64,000 nt of DNA from Streptomyces sp. NBC_00878 (GTDB taxonomy: Bacteria; Actinomycetota; Actinomycetes; Streptomycetales; Streptomycetaceae). The notes under the pieces were generated by a model. That model was given only the letters and a program-made list of their open reading frames with translations. It had not been told where the DNA came from and did no database searches. The DNA is taken from contig NZ_JAPEOK010000001.1 in NCBI RefSeq assembly GCF_026341515.1, positions 3,720,001-3,784,000 on the forward strand. The letters run 5' to 3'. Below, piece after piece: positions 47,607-57,140 of this stretch. The translations under genes were made by a program, and so were the position numbers. Within the stretch, counting starts at the first letter, position 1, and each line of letters begins with the position of its first letter.

Positions 47607-49274
47607 ATGCCTGAGTTCGTGTACACCGATCTGCTCCCCCAGGGAGAGGACACCACCCCGTACCGGCTGGTGACCTCGGAGGGTGTTTCCACCTTCGAGG
47701 CCGACGGGCGCACGTTCCTCAAGGTGGCGCCCGACGCGCTGCGGACGCTCGCCGCCGAGGCCATCCACGACATCCAGCACTACCTGCGGCCGGCCCACCT
47801 CGCGCAGCTGCGGCGCATCATCGACGACCCCGAGGCGTCGAACAACGACAAGTTCGTCGCGCTCGACCTCCTGAAGAACGCGAACATCGCGGCCGCGGGC
47901 GTCCTGCCCATGTGTCAGGACACCGGCACGGCGATCGTGATGGGCAAGCGCGGGCAGAACGTGCTCACGGAGGGCGGCGACGAGGCCGCGCTGAGCCGCG
48001 GCATCTACGACGCCTACCTCAACCTGAATCTGCGGTACTCGCAGATGGCCCCGCTGACCATGTGGGACGAGAAGAACACCGGGTCGAACCTGCCGGCCCA
48101 GATCGAGCTGTACGCGACCGACGGCGGCGCCTACAAGTTCCTGTTCATGGCGAAGGGCGGCGGTTCGGCCAACAAGTCGTTCCTGTACCAGGAGACGAAG
48201 GCCGTTCTGAACGAGGCCTCCATGATGAAGTTCCTGGAGGAGAAGATCCGCTCCCTGGGGACCGCGGCCTGCCCGCCGTACCACCTGGCGATCGTCGTCG
48301 GCGGGACGAGCGCCGAGTACGCCCTCAAAACCGCGAAATACGCGTCCGCGCACTACCTGGACGAGATTCCGGCCGAGGGCTCCGAGCTCGGGCACGGCTT
48401 CCGGGACAAGGAGCTGGAGGAGAAGGTCTTCGAGCTGACGCAGCGGATCGGGATCGGGGCGCAGTTCGGCGGCAAGTACTTCTGTCACGACGTGCGTGTG
48501 GTGCGGCTGCCGCGGCACGGGGCGTCCTGCCCGGTCGCCATCGCCGTCTCCTGCTCCGCCGACCGGCAGGCCGTCGCGAAGATCACCGCGGAGGGTGTGT
48601 TCCTGGAGCAGTTGGAGACGGACCCGGCGCGGTTCCTGCCGGAGACCACGGACGAGCACCTCGACGAGTCGGCGGACGTGGTCCGTATCGACCTCAACCA
48701 GCCCATGGACGACATCCTCGCCGAGCTGACCAAGTACCCGGTCAAGACGCGGCTTTCGCTCTCCGGGCCGCTGGTCGTGGCGCGGGACATCGCGCACGCC
48801 AAGATCAAGGAGCGGCTTGACGCGGGCGAGGAGATGCCGCAGTACCTGAAGGACCACCCCGTGTACTACGCGGGGCCGGCCAAGACCCCCGAGGGGTACG
48901 CGTCCGGGTCGTTCGGGCCGACCACGGCCGGGCGGATGGACTCGTACGTGGCGCAGTTCCAGGCGGCGGGCGGTTCCAAGGTGATGCTGGCGAAGGGGAA
49001 TCGGTCGCAGCAGGTGACGGACGCGTGTGATGCCCACGGGGGCTTCTATCTCGGGTCCATCGGTGGGCCGGCTGCCCGTCTCGCGCAGGACTGCATCAAG
49101 AAGGTCGAGGTCGTCGAGTACGAGGAGCTCGGGATGGAGGCCGTGTGGAAGATCGAGGTCGAGGACTTCCCTGCGTTCATCGTCGTTGACGACAAGGGAA
49201 ACGACTTCTTCAAGGACCCGGCGCCTGCGCCGACGTTCACGTCGATTCCTGTGCGGGGGCCTGGGCTGGGTTAG
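47607..49274 (+). CDS. Fumarate hydratase, class I (iron-sulfur)
   Basis: 555 residues, the length of single-chain class I fumarases. N-terminal domain with [20 protein letters not shown] (first cluster cysteine), [23 protein letters not shown] region near residue 150, [20 protein letters not shown], and the C-terminal beta domain starting [20 protein letters not shown], with GPTTAGRMD. It interconverts fumarate and malate in the citric acid cycle using an oxygen-sensitive 4Fe-4S cluster. ATG 47607 follows GAAGGA by 9 nt. An unrelated class II fumarase gene is 234 bp downstream, so the organism has an oxygen-sensitive and an oxygen-stable enzyme side by side. Confidence 0.95.
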   Translation: MPEFVYTDLLPQGEDTTPYRLVTSEGVSTFEADGRTFLKVAPDALRTLAAEAIHDIQHYLRPAHLAQLRRIIDDPEASNNDKFVALDLLKNANIAAAGVLPMCQDTGTAIVMGKRGQNVLTEGGDEAALSRGIYDAYLNLNLRYSQMAPLTMWDEKNTGSNLPAQIELYATDGGAYKFLFMAKGGGSANKSFLYQETKAVLNEASMMKFLEEKIRSLGTAACPPYHLAIVVGGTSAEYALKTAKYASAHYLDEIPAEGSELGHGFRDKELEEKVFELTQRIGIGAQFGGKYFCHDVRVVRLPRHGASCPVAIAVSCSADRQAVAKITAEGVFLEQLETDPARFLPETTDEHLDESADVVRIDLNQPMDDILAELTKYPVKTRLSLSGPLVVARDIAHAKIKERLDAGEEMPQYLKDHPVYYAGPAKTPEGYASGSFGPTTAGRMDSYVAQFQAAGGSKVMLAKGNRSQQVTDACDAHGGFYLGSIGGPAARLAQDCIKKVEVVEYEELGMEAVWKIEVEDFPAFIVVDDKGNDFFKDPAPAPTFTSIPVRGPGLG

Positions 49275-49298
49275 CTGGTGATCGCTGCGGGTGTTTTT

Positions 49299-49497
49299 CG
49301 CCCCCGCCGCCCCTACCCGTTCCCATCCCGTTCCCATCCCGTTCCTGGGGGCTCCGTCCCCAGACCCCCGTATCGCGCTGAACGCGCTCGTCCTCAAACG
49401 CCGGACGGGCTGGAAGTCAGCCCCTCCGGCGTTTGAGGAGCGGGGGTGCGGGGGCAGCGCCCCCGAGGGACGGGAATGGGTAGGGGCGGCGGGGGCG
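49299..49497. repeat. 199-bp imperfect palindrome between the two fumarase genes
   Basis: Outer arms 49299-49318 and 49478-49497 are complementary; the centre is a hairpin, CCTCAAACGCCGGA (49392-49405) with TCCGGCGTTTGAGG (49425-49438) plus inner GGGCTG/CAGCCC. GTTCCCATCCC is repeated in the left arm. It fills the gap between the fumarase genes and probably acts as a terminator; the central hairpin is a common Streptomyces dispersed motif. Confidence 0.75.
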
Positions 49498-49508
49498 CTG
49501 TACCTCTC

Positions 49509-50894
49509 ATGAGCGACTACCGGATCGAACACGACTCCATGGGTGAGGTCCGCGTCCCCGCGGACGCGAAGTGGCGGGCCCAGACCCAGCGCGCCGTGGA
49601 GAACTTCCCGATCTCCGGGCAACGGATCGAGCGGGCGCACATCGAGGCCCTCGCCCGGATCAAGGCGGCCGCGGCCAAGGTGAACGCCGGGCTCGGGGTG
49701 CTGGACAAGGACATCGCCGAGGCCATCCAGGACGCGGCCGCGGAGGTCGTGGACGGGAAGTGGGACGAGCACTTCCCCGTAGACGTTTTTCAGACAGGGT
49801 CCGGGACCTCGTCCAACATGAACACGAACGAGGTCATCGCCACGCTGGCGACGGAACGGCTCGGCAGGGACGTACATCCGAACGACCACGTGAACGCCTC
49901 GCAGTCCAGCAACGACGTCTTCCCCTCGTCCATCCACATCGCCGCGACGGCCGCCGTCACCCGCGATCTCGTCCCCGCCCTGGAGCACCTCGCGGCCGCG
50001 CTCACCCGCAAGTCCGAGGAGTTCGCCGACGTCGTGAAGTCCGGGCGTACGCATCTCATGGACGCGACACCCGTGACGCTCGGACAGGAGTTCGGCGGGT
50101 ATGCCGCCCAGGTGCGGTACGGGATCGAGCGGCTCCAGGCCTCCCTTCCCCGGCTTGCCGAGCTGCCCCTCGGGGGGACCGCCGTCGGGACCGGGATCAA
50201 TACCCCGCCCGGGTTCTCCGCCGCCGTGATCGCCGAGGTCGCGCGGAGCACCGGGCTGCCGCTCACCGAGGCGCGCGACCACTTCGAGGCGCAGGGGGCG
50301 CGGGACGGGATCGTCGAGACCAGCGGGCAACTGCGGACCATCGCCGTGGGACTCACGAAGATCGCCAACGATCTGCGGTGGATGGCCTCCGGGCCTCGTA
50401 CCGGTCTGGCCGAGATCAGTCTGCCCGACCTCCAGCCGGGCTCGTCGATCATGCCCGGCAAGGTGAATCCGGTCATTCCCGAGGCCGTACTGATGGTCGC
50501 CGCGCAGGTGACCGGGAACGACGCCACGATCGCCGCCGCCGGAGCCTCCGGCAACTTCGAGCTCAACGTGATGCTGCCGGTCATCGCGAGGAACGTACTG
50601 GAGTCGGTCCGGCTCCTCGCGAACGTGTCGCGGCTGCTCGCCGACCGGACCGTCGACGGGATCACGGCCAACCGCGAGCGCGCCCGCGAGTACGCCGAGT
50701 CGTCGCCCTCCGTCGTGACGCCGCTGAACAAGTACATCGGGTACGAGGAGGCCGCGAAGGTCGCCAAGAAGGCCCTCGCCGAGCGGAAGACCATCCGCGA
50801 GGTCGTCCTGGAGTCCGGTTACGTCGAGCGCGGCGACCTCACCCGGGAGCAGTTGGACGAGGCCCTGGATGTCCTGCGGATGACGCGGCCGTAA
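49509..50894 (+). CDS. fumC: Fumarate hydratase, class II
   Basis: 461 residues. Signature [12 protein letters not shown] (GSSxMPxKxNP) is present near residue 320, with [25 protein letters not shown] and [15 protein letters not shown] as active-site segments of the fumarase/aspartase superfamily. It needs no iron. ATG 49509 begins [17 protein letters not shown], the usual FumC opening. The frame is open 21 codons further upstream inside the palindrome, but that is not coding. Confidence 0.97.
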   Translation: MSDYRIEHDSMGEVRVPADAKWRAQTQRAVENFPISGQRIERAHIEALARIKAAAAKVNAGLGVLDKDIAEAIQDAAAEVVDGKWDEHFPVDVFQTGSGTSSNMNTNEVIATLATERLGRDVHPNDHVNASQSSNDVFPSSIHIAATAAVTRDLVPALEHLAAALTRKSEEFADVVKSGRTHLMDATPVTLGQEFGGYAAQVRYGIERLQASLPRLAELPLGGTAVGTGINTPPGFSAAVIAEVARSTGLPLTEARDHFEAQGARDGIVETSGQLRTIAVGLTKIANDLRWMASGPRTGLAEISLPDLQPGSSIMPGKVNPVIPEAVLMVAAQVTGNDATIAAAGASGNFELNVMLPVIARNVLESVRLLANVSRLLADRTVDGITANRERAREYAESSPSVVTPLNKYIGYEEAAKVAKKALAERKTIREVVLESGYVERGDLTREQLDEALDVLRMTRP

Positions 50895-50955
50895 CGTCAT
50901 TCGGCCCGGCGCGCGAACCGTGACGCGCGCCGCAGCGTCTCATGCCATGGGCACC

Positions 50956-50961
50956 TAATAT
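50956..50961 (+). promoter_or_regulatory. -10 box of a leaderless promoter for the DUF402 gene
   Basis: TAATAT ends 6 nt before the ATG at 50968 and there is no ribosome-binding site, so transcription should start at or next to the A of the start codon. A clear -35 is not visible. Confidence 0.55.
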
Positions 50962-50967
50962 CTGTTC

Positions 50968-51663
50968 ATGGCAGAGGGTGAAGCGGTGACACAGGTGGAA
51001 GCGGGCGGGTCGACGGCGACGTACTGGAACCCCGGGAGTCAGATCCTGTGGCGTTACCGGGAGAACGCCGGCGAGCGCTTCCACATCGTGCGCCCCGTGA
51101 CCGTCGTGCGGGACGACGAGGAGCTGCTCGCCGTGTGGCTGGCCCCGGGGACGGAGTGCGTCAAGCCCGTTCTCACCGACGGGACACCCGTGCACGTGGA
51201 GCCGCTGGAGACCCGCTACACCAAGCCGCGGACCACCGGGCGCGGCCACTGGTTCGGTACGGGGGTGCTGAAGCTGGCGCGGCCCGGTGAGCCGTGGTCG
51301 GTGTGGCTGTTCTGGGAGCCCGGCTGGCAGTTCAAGAACTGGTACGTCAACTTGGAGGAACCGCTGGCCAGATGGGACGGCGGAGTGGACTCCGAGGACC
51401 ATTTCCTCGACATCTCGGTCCACCCGGACCGGACTTGGGGCTGGCGCGACGAGGACGAGTTCGCGCAGGCCCAGCGGGACGGCCTGATGGACGCCCGACT
51501 GGCCGCGCGGGTGAAGGAGGCCGGGCGGGCCGCGGTGGAGGTGATCCGCACCTGGGGCCCGCCGTTCCCGGACGGCTGGCAGAACTGGCGCCCGGATCCG
51601 TCCTGGTCGGTACCGTCATTGCCGGACGACTGGGATCGTACGCCCGCGCACGTGTCCACGTGA
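50968..51663 (+). CDS. DUF402 family protein
   Basis: 231 residues. DUF402 core in the middle: FHIVRPVTVVRDDEELLAVW, WLFWEPGWQFKNWYVNLEEP, DHFLDISVHPD and DEDEFAQAQRDGLMD. The Trp/Tyr/Asp pattern is that of the nucleoside-phosphatase/RNase-like DUF402 fold; actual substrates in Streptomyces are unknown to me. ATG 50968 is chosen because of the -10 box directly upstream. An internal GTG at 50986 has GAGGGTGAAGC upstream and could be a secondary start. It lies 73 bp after fumC, with its own promoter. Confidence 0.8.
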   Translation: MAEGEAVTQVEAGGSTATYWNPGSQILWRYRENAGERFHIVRPVTVVRDDEELLAVWLAPGTECVKPVLTDGTPVHVEPLETRYTKPRTTGRGHWFGTGVLKLARPGEPWSVWLFWEPGWQFKNWYVNLEEPLARWDGGVDSEDHFLDISVHPDRTWGWRDEDEFAQAQRDGLMDARLAARVKEAGRAAVEVIRTWGPPFPDGWQNWRPDPSWSVPSLPDDWDRTPAHVST

Positions 51664-51838
51664 GACCCTTGCTGTGCCCCCGTGGTAGAACCGTAGGATC
51701 GTCCTCCGCAACGAACAGTCAGGGTCGGTGCGCGGCACCGTCGTTGAGGAGTGGTGGTCGGGTGGCGGGTGGGCGCGAAGCGACAACTCCCGGAGCACGC
51801 GCTGGGCTTGACCGAACGTCACCGAGGGGCGGCAGGAC

Positions 51839-52048
51839 GTGAGCGAGGGGTACGAGGGCCACAGCGGTACGGTCTGGAGACGGCCGGACGGGCTGCTCCC
51901 GCCGGTGCCCGACGGTTTCTCTTCTGAGAGGCTGTCTGACCACGCGGGGATTCCGTTCCTGGGGCACGCATTCCGGGTATCGGGATTTCTGCGGGACGAA
52001 CTGCACGCACGGCGCGCAGCACCGGACGGATGGATTCGACACGCGTGA
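51839..52048 (+). CDS. Possible small protein upstream of the SpoIIE-type gene
   Basis: 69 residues from GTG 51839, with GGGG about 9 nt upstream. The sequence (VWRRPDGLLPPVPDGF, HAGIPFLGHAFRVSGFL) matches nothing I know. Its TGA overlaps an in-frame GTG of the next gene by 4 bp (52045-52048), which suggests translational coupling. Codon bias is weaker than in neighbouring genes, so it may be only an accidental frame in the long leader. Confidence 0.35.
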   Translation: MSEGYEGHSGTVWRRPDGLLPPVPDGFSSERLSDHAGIPFLGHAFRVSGFLRDELHARRAAPDGWIRHA

Positions 52049-54249
52049 CGGAGCACCCCACCTCCCACGAGCGCCGCCAGCCAAGCGCTGCCCGGCCCAC
52101 CGCCCCCGCGGACCCCCGCGGGGCGCTTCTGCGTACCCCGGAGCCGCCGGCGCAGGGCTCCCCCGCTCTGCCCGCGCAGGGCCGGCCGGCCGAGGCCCCC
52201 GCCCTGTCCGGGAGCACGAGTGCGCCCGGTGGTGCGCCCGCTTCCGACGACCAGGCCCCGCCCGGCTCTCCCACGCCCTCAGGCGCCCTCTCCGCGGCCA
52301 CGGGAACGCCCGCCGCGTCCGGGACCCCGGCGGGCAGCCAGGGCCCGCCCGCGCCCTCCGGCGGCCACGGCCCGACCGGCGCGCCCGCCGGCTCGGGGCC
52401 CGAGCACTCCCAGCCGTCGGCCACGGAGCCCGATCCGCACCGCCCGCGGCCCGCGGAGGCCATCCCGGCCCAGTCGGGTGCCGAGTCGACCGCCGCCCAG
52501 AGCGGCAAGGAGCGGCGTACGGGCCAGGGCACGGCGCCGGGCACTCCGATGCCCATGCGCCGGGACGGCGACCGGCTGCGCTTCGTGGGGGCCGCCACCC
52601 GGCGGATCGCCCGCGGTATCGACCTCGACGAGATCGTGATGGGCCTGTGCCGGGCCACCGTGCCGACCTTCTCGGACGCGATCCTCGTCTATCTGCGCGA
52701 CCCGCTGCCGGTCGGCGACGAACGGCCCACCGGGCCCGTCGTGCTGCGGCTGCGGCGTACGGACCGGATTCCGGAGGACCGGGACACCGAGGGCTTCCTG
52801 CTGCCCGCGCTGCAGCCCGAGCCCGACCTCGGGATCACCGCCGAGCTGTGCACCGTACGGCCCGGTGGCGCGCTGAACGAGGTGCTGCGCGGCGTACGGC
52901 CGGTCTTCGCGGACGCGCCCGCCGCGCGGGCCGCGCTGCCCGAGCTGATCGGTGACGACCTGACCGTGCCGGGCGGCCAGCGGGCGATCCTCGCCCCGCT
53001 GCGCGGGCGTCGGCGCGTGATCGGCGCCGCGCTGTTCCTGCGCCGCCCGGACCGGCCGGCCTTCGAGACGGACGACCTGCTCGTCGCGGCCCAGCTCGCC
53101 ACGCACAGCGCGCTCGGCATCGACAAGGCGGTGCTGTACGGGCGCGAGGCGTACATCGCGGACGAGTTGCAGCGCACGATGCTGCCCGAGACGCTGCCCC
53201 GGCCGACAGGTGTGCGGCTGGCGTCCCGGTATCTTCCGGCCGCCGAGACGGCACGGGTGGGCGGCGACTGGTACGACGCGATCCCGTTGCCCGGCAGCCG
53301 GGTCGCCCTCGTCGTCGGTGACGTCATGGGCCACTCCATGACCTCGGCCGCGATCATGGGCCAGCTGCGGACGACCGCGCAGACCCTCGCCGGTCTCGAC
53401 CTGCCCCCGCAGGAGGTCCTGCACCACCTGGACGAGCAGGCCCAGCGGCTCGGCACCGACCGCATGGCGACCTGCCTGTACGCGGTGTACGACCCGGTCG
53501 CGCACCGCATCACCATCGCCAACGCGGGCCATCCCCCGCCCGTCCTGCTGCACCTGGGCGGCCGGGCCGAGGTGCTGCGCGTACCGCCGGGCGCCCCCAT
53601 CGGCGTGGGCGGCGTGGACTTCGAGGCGGTCGAGCTGGACGCGCCCGCCGGTGCCACACTGCTGCTGTACACCGACGGTCTGGTCGAGTCGCGGCTGCGT
53701 GACGTGTGGACCGGGATAGAGCAGCTGCGCGAGAAGCTCGCCGCCACCGCGCAGCTGACCGGCGCCGACCATCCGCCGCCCCTTGAGGCGCTGTGCGACG
53801 AGGTGCTCGACATGCTCGGCCCGGGCGACCGGGACGACGACATCGCACTGCTCGCCGCCCGCTTCGACGGGATCGCGCCGAGCGATGTCGCGCTCTGGCA
53901 TCTGGACCCCGAGGACTCGGCGCCCGGCCGGGCCCGTCGGCTGGCCCGCAAGGCGCTCTCCCGCTGGGACCTGGAAGAGCTCACCGACTCCCTGGAGCTG
54001 CTCGTCAGCGAGGTCGTGACGAACGCCGTGCGCTACACGTCACGGCCCGTCACGCTGCGCCTGCTCCGTACGGACGTGCTGCGCTGCGAGGTCGGTGACG
54101 ACGTGCCGCAGCTGCCGCGGCTGCGGCAGGCGCGGGCCACGGACGAGGGCGGCCGCGGTCTCTACCTGGTGAACAAACTGGCCAGACGGTGGGGAGCGAC
54201 CCGGCTCAGCACGGGAAAGGTGGTCTGGTTCGAGTTGAACCACGGCTGA
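52030..54249 (+). CDS. SpoIIE-type PP2C phosphatase with GAF and anti-sigma-like kinase domains
   Basis: About 739 residues. Residues 1-175 are a disordered Pro/Ala/Gly-rich region. A GAF-like domain follows (about 185-370). The PP2C-type SpoIIE phosphatase (about 375-600) has its metal-binding motifs GGDWYDAI, GDVMGHSM, DGLVESR and GDRDDDIALL. A C-terminal HATPase domain with LVSEVVTNAVRYTS and DEGGRGLYLVNKLA resembles anti-sigma factors such as RsbW. Phosphatase and kinase in one chain imply control of an anti-anti-sigma factor. ATG 52030 or GTG 52045 can be the start; neither has a strong ribosome-binding site. Confidence 0.9.
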   Translation: MDSTRVTEHPTSHERRQPSAARPTAPADPRGALLRTPEPPAQGSPALPAQGRPAEAPALSGSTSAPGGAPASDDQAPPGSPTPSGALSAATGTPAASGTPAGSQGPPAPSGGHGPTGAPAGSGPEHSQPSATEPDPHRPRPAEAIPAQSGAESTAAQSGKERRTGQGTAPGTPMPMRRDGDRLRFVGAATRRIARGIDLDEIVMGLCRATVPTFSDAILVYLRDPLPVGDERPTGPVVLRLRRTDRIPEDRDTEGFLLPALQPEPDLGITAELCTVRPGGALNEVLRGVRPVFADAPAARAALPELIGDDLTVPGGQRAILAPLRGRRRVIGAALFLRRPDRPAFETDDLLVAAQLATHSALGIDKAVLYGREAYIADELQRTMLPETLPRPTGVRLASRYLPAAETARVGGDWYDAIPLPGSRVALVVGDVMGHSMTSAAIMGQLRTTAQTLAGLDLPPQEVLHHLDEQAQRLGTDRMATCLYAVYDPVAHRITIANAGHPPPVLLHLGGRAEVLRVPPGAPIGVGGVDFEAVELDAPAGATLLLYTDGLVESRLRDVWTGIEQLREKLAATAQLTGADHPPPLEALCDEVLDMLGPGDRDDDIALLAARFDGIAPSDVALWHLDPEDSAPGRARRLARKALSRWDLEELTDSLELLVSEVVTNAVRYTSRPVTLRLLRTDVLRCEVGDDVPQLPRLRQARATDEGGRGLYLVNKLARRWGATRLSTGKVVWFELNHG

Positions 54250-54390
54250 GGGGTACCCGCTCGGGACGCCCCTCGGCAGTCGGTCCGCATCGAACCGGAA
54301 CAGGCCCCTTCCCGTTCAACCGGGAGCGGGTCCCCGAGCGGGTGGCGCGCGCCAAAGGCAGTGGCGCGTACGGATGTGACTGGTCGAGCT

Positions 54391-54447
54391 CACGCGGCGG
54401 AGCCGCATATCGACTCAGCCCCGCGCCCCTGTCGGGGTGCGGGGCTG
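54391..54447. terminator. Bidirectional terminator made of a dispersed repeat
   Basis: Hairpin CAGCCCCGC (54416-54424) with GCGGGGCTG (54439-54447), inner CCCC/GGGG. It lies between the converging SpoIIE and PBP genes. Positions 54391-54429 share about 85 percent of bases with 58439-58476 (CACGCGGCGG, CCGCATATCGAC, CCCCGCGCCC), so it is one copy of a dispersed Streptomyces repeat. Confidence 0.7.
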
Positions 54448-54464
54448 CTCGGGGCGCCCCTATT

Positions 54465-56882
54465 TTATTGGTCGGACTGCGGGTCGTCCGGGTCCGTCGG
54501 TAGTTCTATGCCGCCCGGTGACGACGGCGCACTGGTCGTCGGGGTCGGTGATTCCTCGGGCGGCGGGGTGGACTCGGGACTGGTCTCCACCGGCGGACTG
54601 GTCGTCGGCGGCGTGGTCTTCGGGTCCTCGGGGGTCGGCGTGTCGGACGGGGTCTCCGGCTGCTGCGAGACCGTGGGCGTCTCCGGCGGCTGGACGGCCG
54701 CCCCCTGGTCGGTGTCCAGGTCGAACTTGGAGACGTCGCCCATCACGCCGAAGGTGTACTCCGCCCATATCTGGGCCGGGAAGGCACCGCCGTTGACCCG
54801 GCCGCCGCCCGCCGCGCCCTGCAGCGAGACCTGGCTGTACGCCTTGACCTTCACCGGCTTGTCCTTGCCGCACCGGGTGGTGCCCGCCTTGGCCGCCTCC
54901 CCGAAGACGCCGACCGAGGTGACGAGCTTCGGCGTGTAGCCGGTGAACCAGGCCGACTTGTTGCAGTCGGACGTTCCGGTCTTGCCCGCGACCTGCTGGC
55001 CGTCGCGCGCCGGGTTGTCCCGTACGGACTTCCTGGCCGTACCGTCGTCGACCACGCCGGTCAGTACCGAGGTGACCGTGTCGGCGGCCTCGGGGCTGAT
55101 GACCTGGTCGCCGATCGGGTCCGGGAACTCGACCGCGCGGTCCTTGTGCTCGACCGACTTCACGAGGGCCGGGGTGACCTTCCTGCCGTGGTTGTCGAGC
55201 GTCGCGTAGGCACCGGCCATCTCCAACGGGCTCGCGCCCATCGTGCCGAGCGTCTGGGCGGGCACCGCCCTGGCCCCCTTGACGTCCATGCCGAGTTCGC
55301 CCGCGGTCTCCATGACCTGGTCCATGCCGACGTCGACGCCCAGCTGTGCGAAGACGGAGTTGACGGACTTGTTCATCGCGGTCTGGACGGTGATGTCGCC
55401 GTAGTCGGCGTCGTCCTCGTTCGGCGGGGAGAAGCCGACCTTCTTGCCCTTGTCGACGACGGGCCGCTTGCTGGTGCCGTCGTAGATCGTCTTCGCCGTG
55501 ATCGGCGTGCCGTCCTGCGTCTCCGCGTCGTGGTCGACGGCCGCGGCCAGGATCAACGGCTTGAAGGTGGAGGCAGGCTGGTAGTCGCGGCGCGTCGCGT
55601 TGTTCGTGTAGTGCTTCACGTAGTCCACACCGCCGTACATCGCGAGGACCTTGCCGGTCTCCGAGTCGACGGATACGGCACCGGCCTGGACGTCGGCGTC
55701 GATGGCCCGCTCCTTGGAGTCGAGCTTGCTCGTCAACTGGCTCTTGACGGCCTTCTCCAGCTGGGCCTGCTTCTTCTTGTCGATGTTCAGCGTGATGGTC
55801 CAGCCGCCCGCCTTGACCATGGTCTCGGCCTCCTTCAGGTCGGAGGCCATGTCCTGCGCGACGAGCTGCTTCATCAACGAGTTGTCGGCCGCCTCCACCA
55901 GGTAGCCGGCCTGGCCCTGCAGACCGGGCGCGCCCTTGGGGTCCTTCGGCACCGGGAACTTCATGCCGTCGCGCTCGGTGGCGCTCAGCCAGTCCTCCCC
56001 GACCATGTTGTCCAGGACGTAGTTCCAGCGGTCGGTGACCAGCTTCTTGCTGGTGGGGGTCGCGACCGCCCAGTCGTACTGGCTCGGTGCCTGGAGCAGC
56101 GCGGCGAGGTAGGCGCCCTGCGCGACCGTGAGGTCGGCCGCGTCGACGCGGTAGTACGCCTGAGCGGCGGCCTGGATGCCCCACGCATTGCGGCCGTAGT
56201 AGCTGGTGTTGATGTAGCCCGCGAGGATCTCGTCCTTGGACTCCTGGCGGTCCACCTTCAGGGAGATGACCAGTTCCTTCAGCTTGCGCGTGACGGTCTG
56301 GTCCTGCGTCAGGTAGAAGTTCTTGACGTACTGCTGAGTGATCGTCGAACCACCCTGCTTGCCCTTGCCGGAGAGGGTGTTGATCAGACCGCGGGCCGTG
56401 CCCTTGAAGTCGACGCCCGCGTCGTCGTAGAAAGACTTGTTCTCGGCGGCGACGAAGGTCATCCGGACGCCCTTGGAGACCTGGTCCAGGTCGACGAGCT
56501 CGCGGTTGACGTCGCCGTCGCGGGCGAGCGTATCGCCGTTGCTGTACTTGTAGATGTTGCTCTGCTGGACCGCGGCGGCGTTGCCCTTGGGAACGTCGAT
56601 CATCAGGTACAGAGCGATGAAGGCGACCATCCCGAGCAGACAGAAACCGAAGAACGTCCCGAGGAGCTTCTTCCAGGTGAAGAGGCGGCGTATGCCGCTC
56701 TTGGCGCCGTCCTTGGCACCCTTGGCTCTCTTGGCGCCTCTGGAACCGCTCGCGACACCGCCCGTGCCATCGGCTCTGGAACCGCTCGCGACACCGCCCG
56801 TGGCGCCGGCTCTGGACGAGCGCTTCGGCGCGGCACGGTGGCCACCGCGCTGCCGCGCACGTCTCTCTTCCGCTCGTCCCAT
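54465..56882 (-). CDS. Class A penicillin-binding protein (transglycosylase/transpeptidase)
   Basis: 805 residues. A basic cytoplasmic tail of about 65 residues, one transmembrane helix (FFGFCLLGMVAFIALYLMI), then a GT51 transglycosylase (VAAENKSFYDDAGVDFKG, GGSTITQQYVKNFYL) and a transpeptidase with SxxK as STFKPL, SxN as KSVNSVF and KTGTSD. The last 110 residues are a Thr/Pro/Ser-rich extracellular tail. It polymerises and crosslinks peptidoglycan. The cytoplasmic tail contains two near-identical 12-residue repeats. ATG 56882 is the start that fits the tail; no strong ribosome-binding site. It is divergent from the SPFH gene. Confidence 0.95.
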   Translation of the reverse strand: MGRAEERRARQRGGHRAAPKRSSRAGATGGVASGSRADGTGGVASGSRGAKRAKGAKDGAKSGIRRLFTWKKLLGTFFGFCLLGMVAFIALYLMIDVPKGNAAAVQQSNIYKYSNGDTLARDGDVNRELVDLDQVSKGVRMTFVAAENKSFYDDAGVDFKGTARGLINTLSGKGKQGGSTITQQYVKNFYLTQDQTVTRKLKELVISLKVDRQESKDEILAGYINTSYYGRNAWGIQAAAQAYYRVDAADLTVAQGAYLAALLQAPSQYDWAVATPTSKKLVTDRWNYVLDNMVGEDWLSATERDGMKFPVPKDPKGAPGLQGQAGYLVEAADNSLMKQLVAQDMASDLKEAETMVKAGGWTITLNIDKKKQAQLEKAVKSQLTSKLDSKERAIDADVQAGAVSVDSETGKVLAMYGGVDYVKHYTNNATRRDYQPASTFKPLILAAAVDHDAETQDGTPITAKTIYDGTSKRPVVDKGKKVGFSPPNEDDADYGDITVQTAMNKSVNSVFAQLGVDVGMDQVMETAGELGMDVKGARAVPAQTLGTMGASPLEMAGAYATLDNHGRKVTPALVKSVEHKDRAVEFPDPIGDQVISPEAADTVTSVLTGVVDDGTARKSVRDNPARDGQQVAGKTGTSDCNKSAWFTGYTPKLVTSVGVFGEAAKAGTTRCGKDKPVKVKAYSQVSLQGAAGGGRVNGGAFPAQIWAEYTFGVMGDVSKFDLDTDQGAAVQPPETPTVSQQPETPSDTPTPEDPKTTPPTTSPPVETSPESTPPPEESPTPTTSAPSSPGGIELPTDPDDPQSDQ
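56739..56815. repeat. Two 36-bp in-frame repeats in the PBP cytoplasmic tail
   Basis: Copies at 56739-56774 and 56775-56810 with a partial third; they differ at a few bases near their ends. They encode SRADGTGGVASG and SRAGATGGVASG, so copy number changes would lengthen or shorten the tail without shifting the frame. Confidence 0.85.
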
Positions 56883-57064
56883 GGGTCCGTCCGCTCCGCT
56901 TCCGTCTCGCGAGTCTCACAGGTTCGTAGCTCAGGTCAGCTCAGCAAACTAACACCGCGCGTACTGACAAAGGACGGCCGATCCCGTCTTTTACGGACGT
57001 GACAATCAGCACCTGTCCCGACTGAACCGACTTCCGGGAGGAGTGGAAGGTTGCCGTGCGGGGT

Positions 57065-57080
57065 AAAGTGTTATCACTTT
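57065..57080. promoter_or_regulatory. A/T-rich palindrome in the PBP-SPFH divergent region
   Basis: AAAGTG-TTAT-CACTTT is a perfect inverted repeat in an unusually A/T-rich stretch of the 258-bp region between the divergent genes. It is a candidate operator for the SPFH gene, whose start is 61 nt away. Confidence 0.45.
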
Positions 57081-57140
57081 GATAGAACAAAGATAGGCTC
57101 TCACACGAGGGCGACAGCACGACGAAACGGGGGATCACCC

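Noticed and set aside
47580..50900. 1106-codon open frame opposite the two fumarase genes
   Set aside because: High-G/C antisense shadow; codon bias and family signatures belong to the plus strand.
52279..53901. 540-codon minus frame over the SpoIIE-type gene
   Set aside because: Shadow frame without domains; SpoIIE motifs are on the plus strand.
54460..56919. 819-codon minus frame overlapping the PBP frame
   Set aside because: Same strand, wrong frame; Arg/Gly-rich shadow of the PBP coding sequence.
55146..57002. 618-codon plus-strand frame over the PBP gene
   Set aside because: Antisense of a clear class A PBP with intact motifs.
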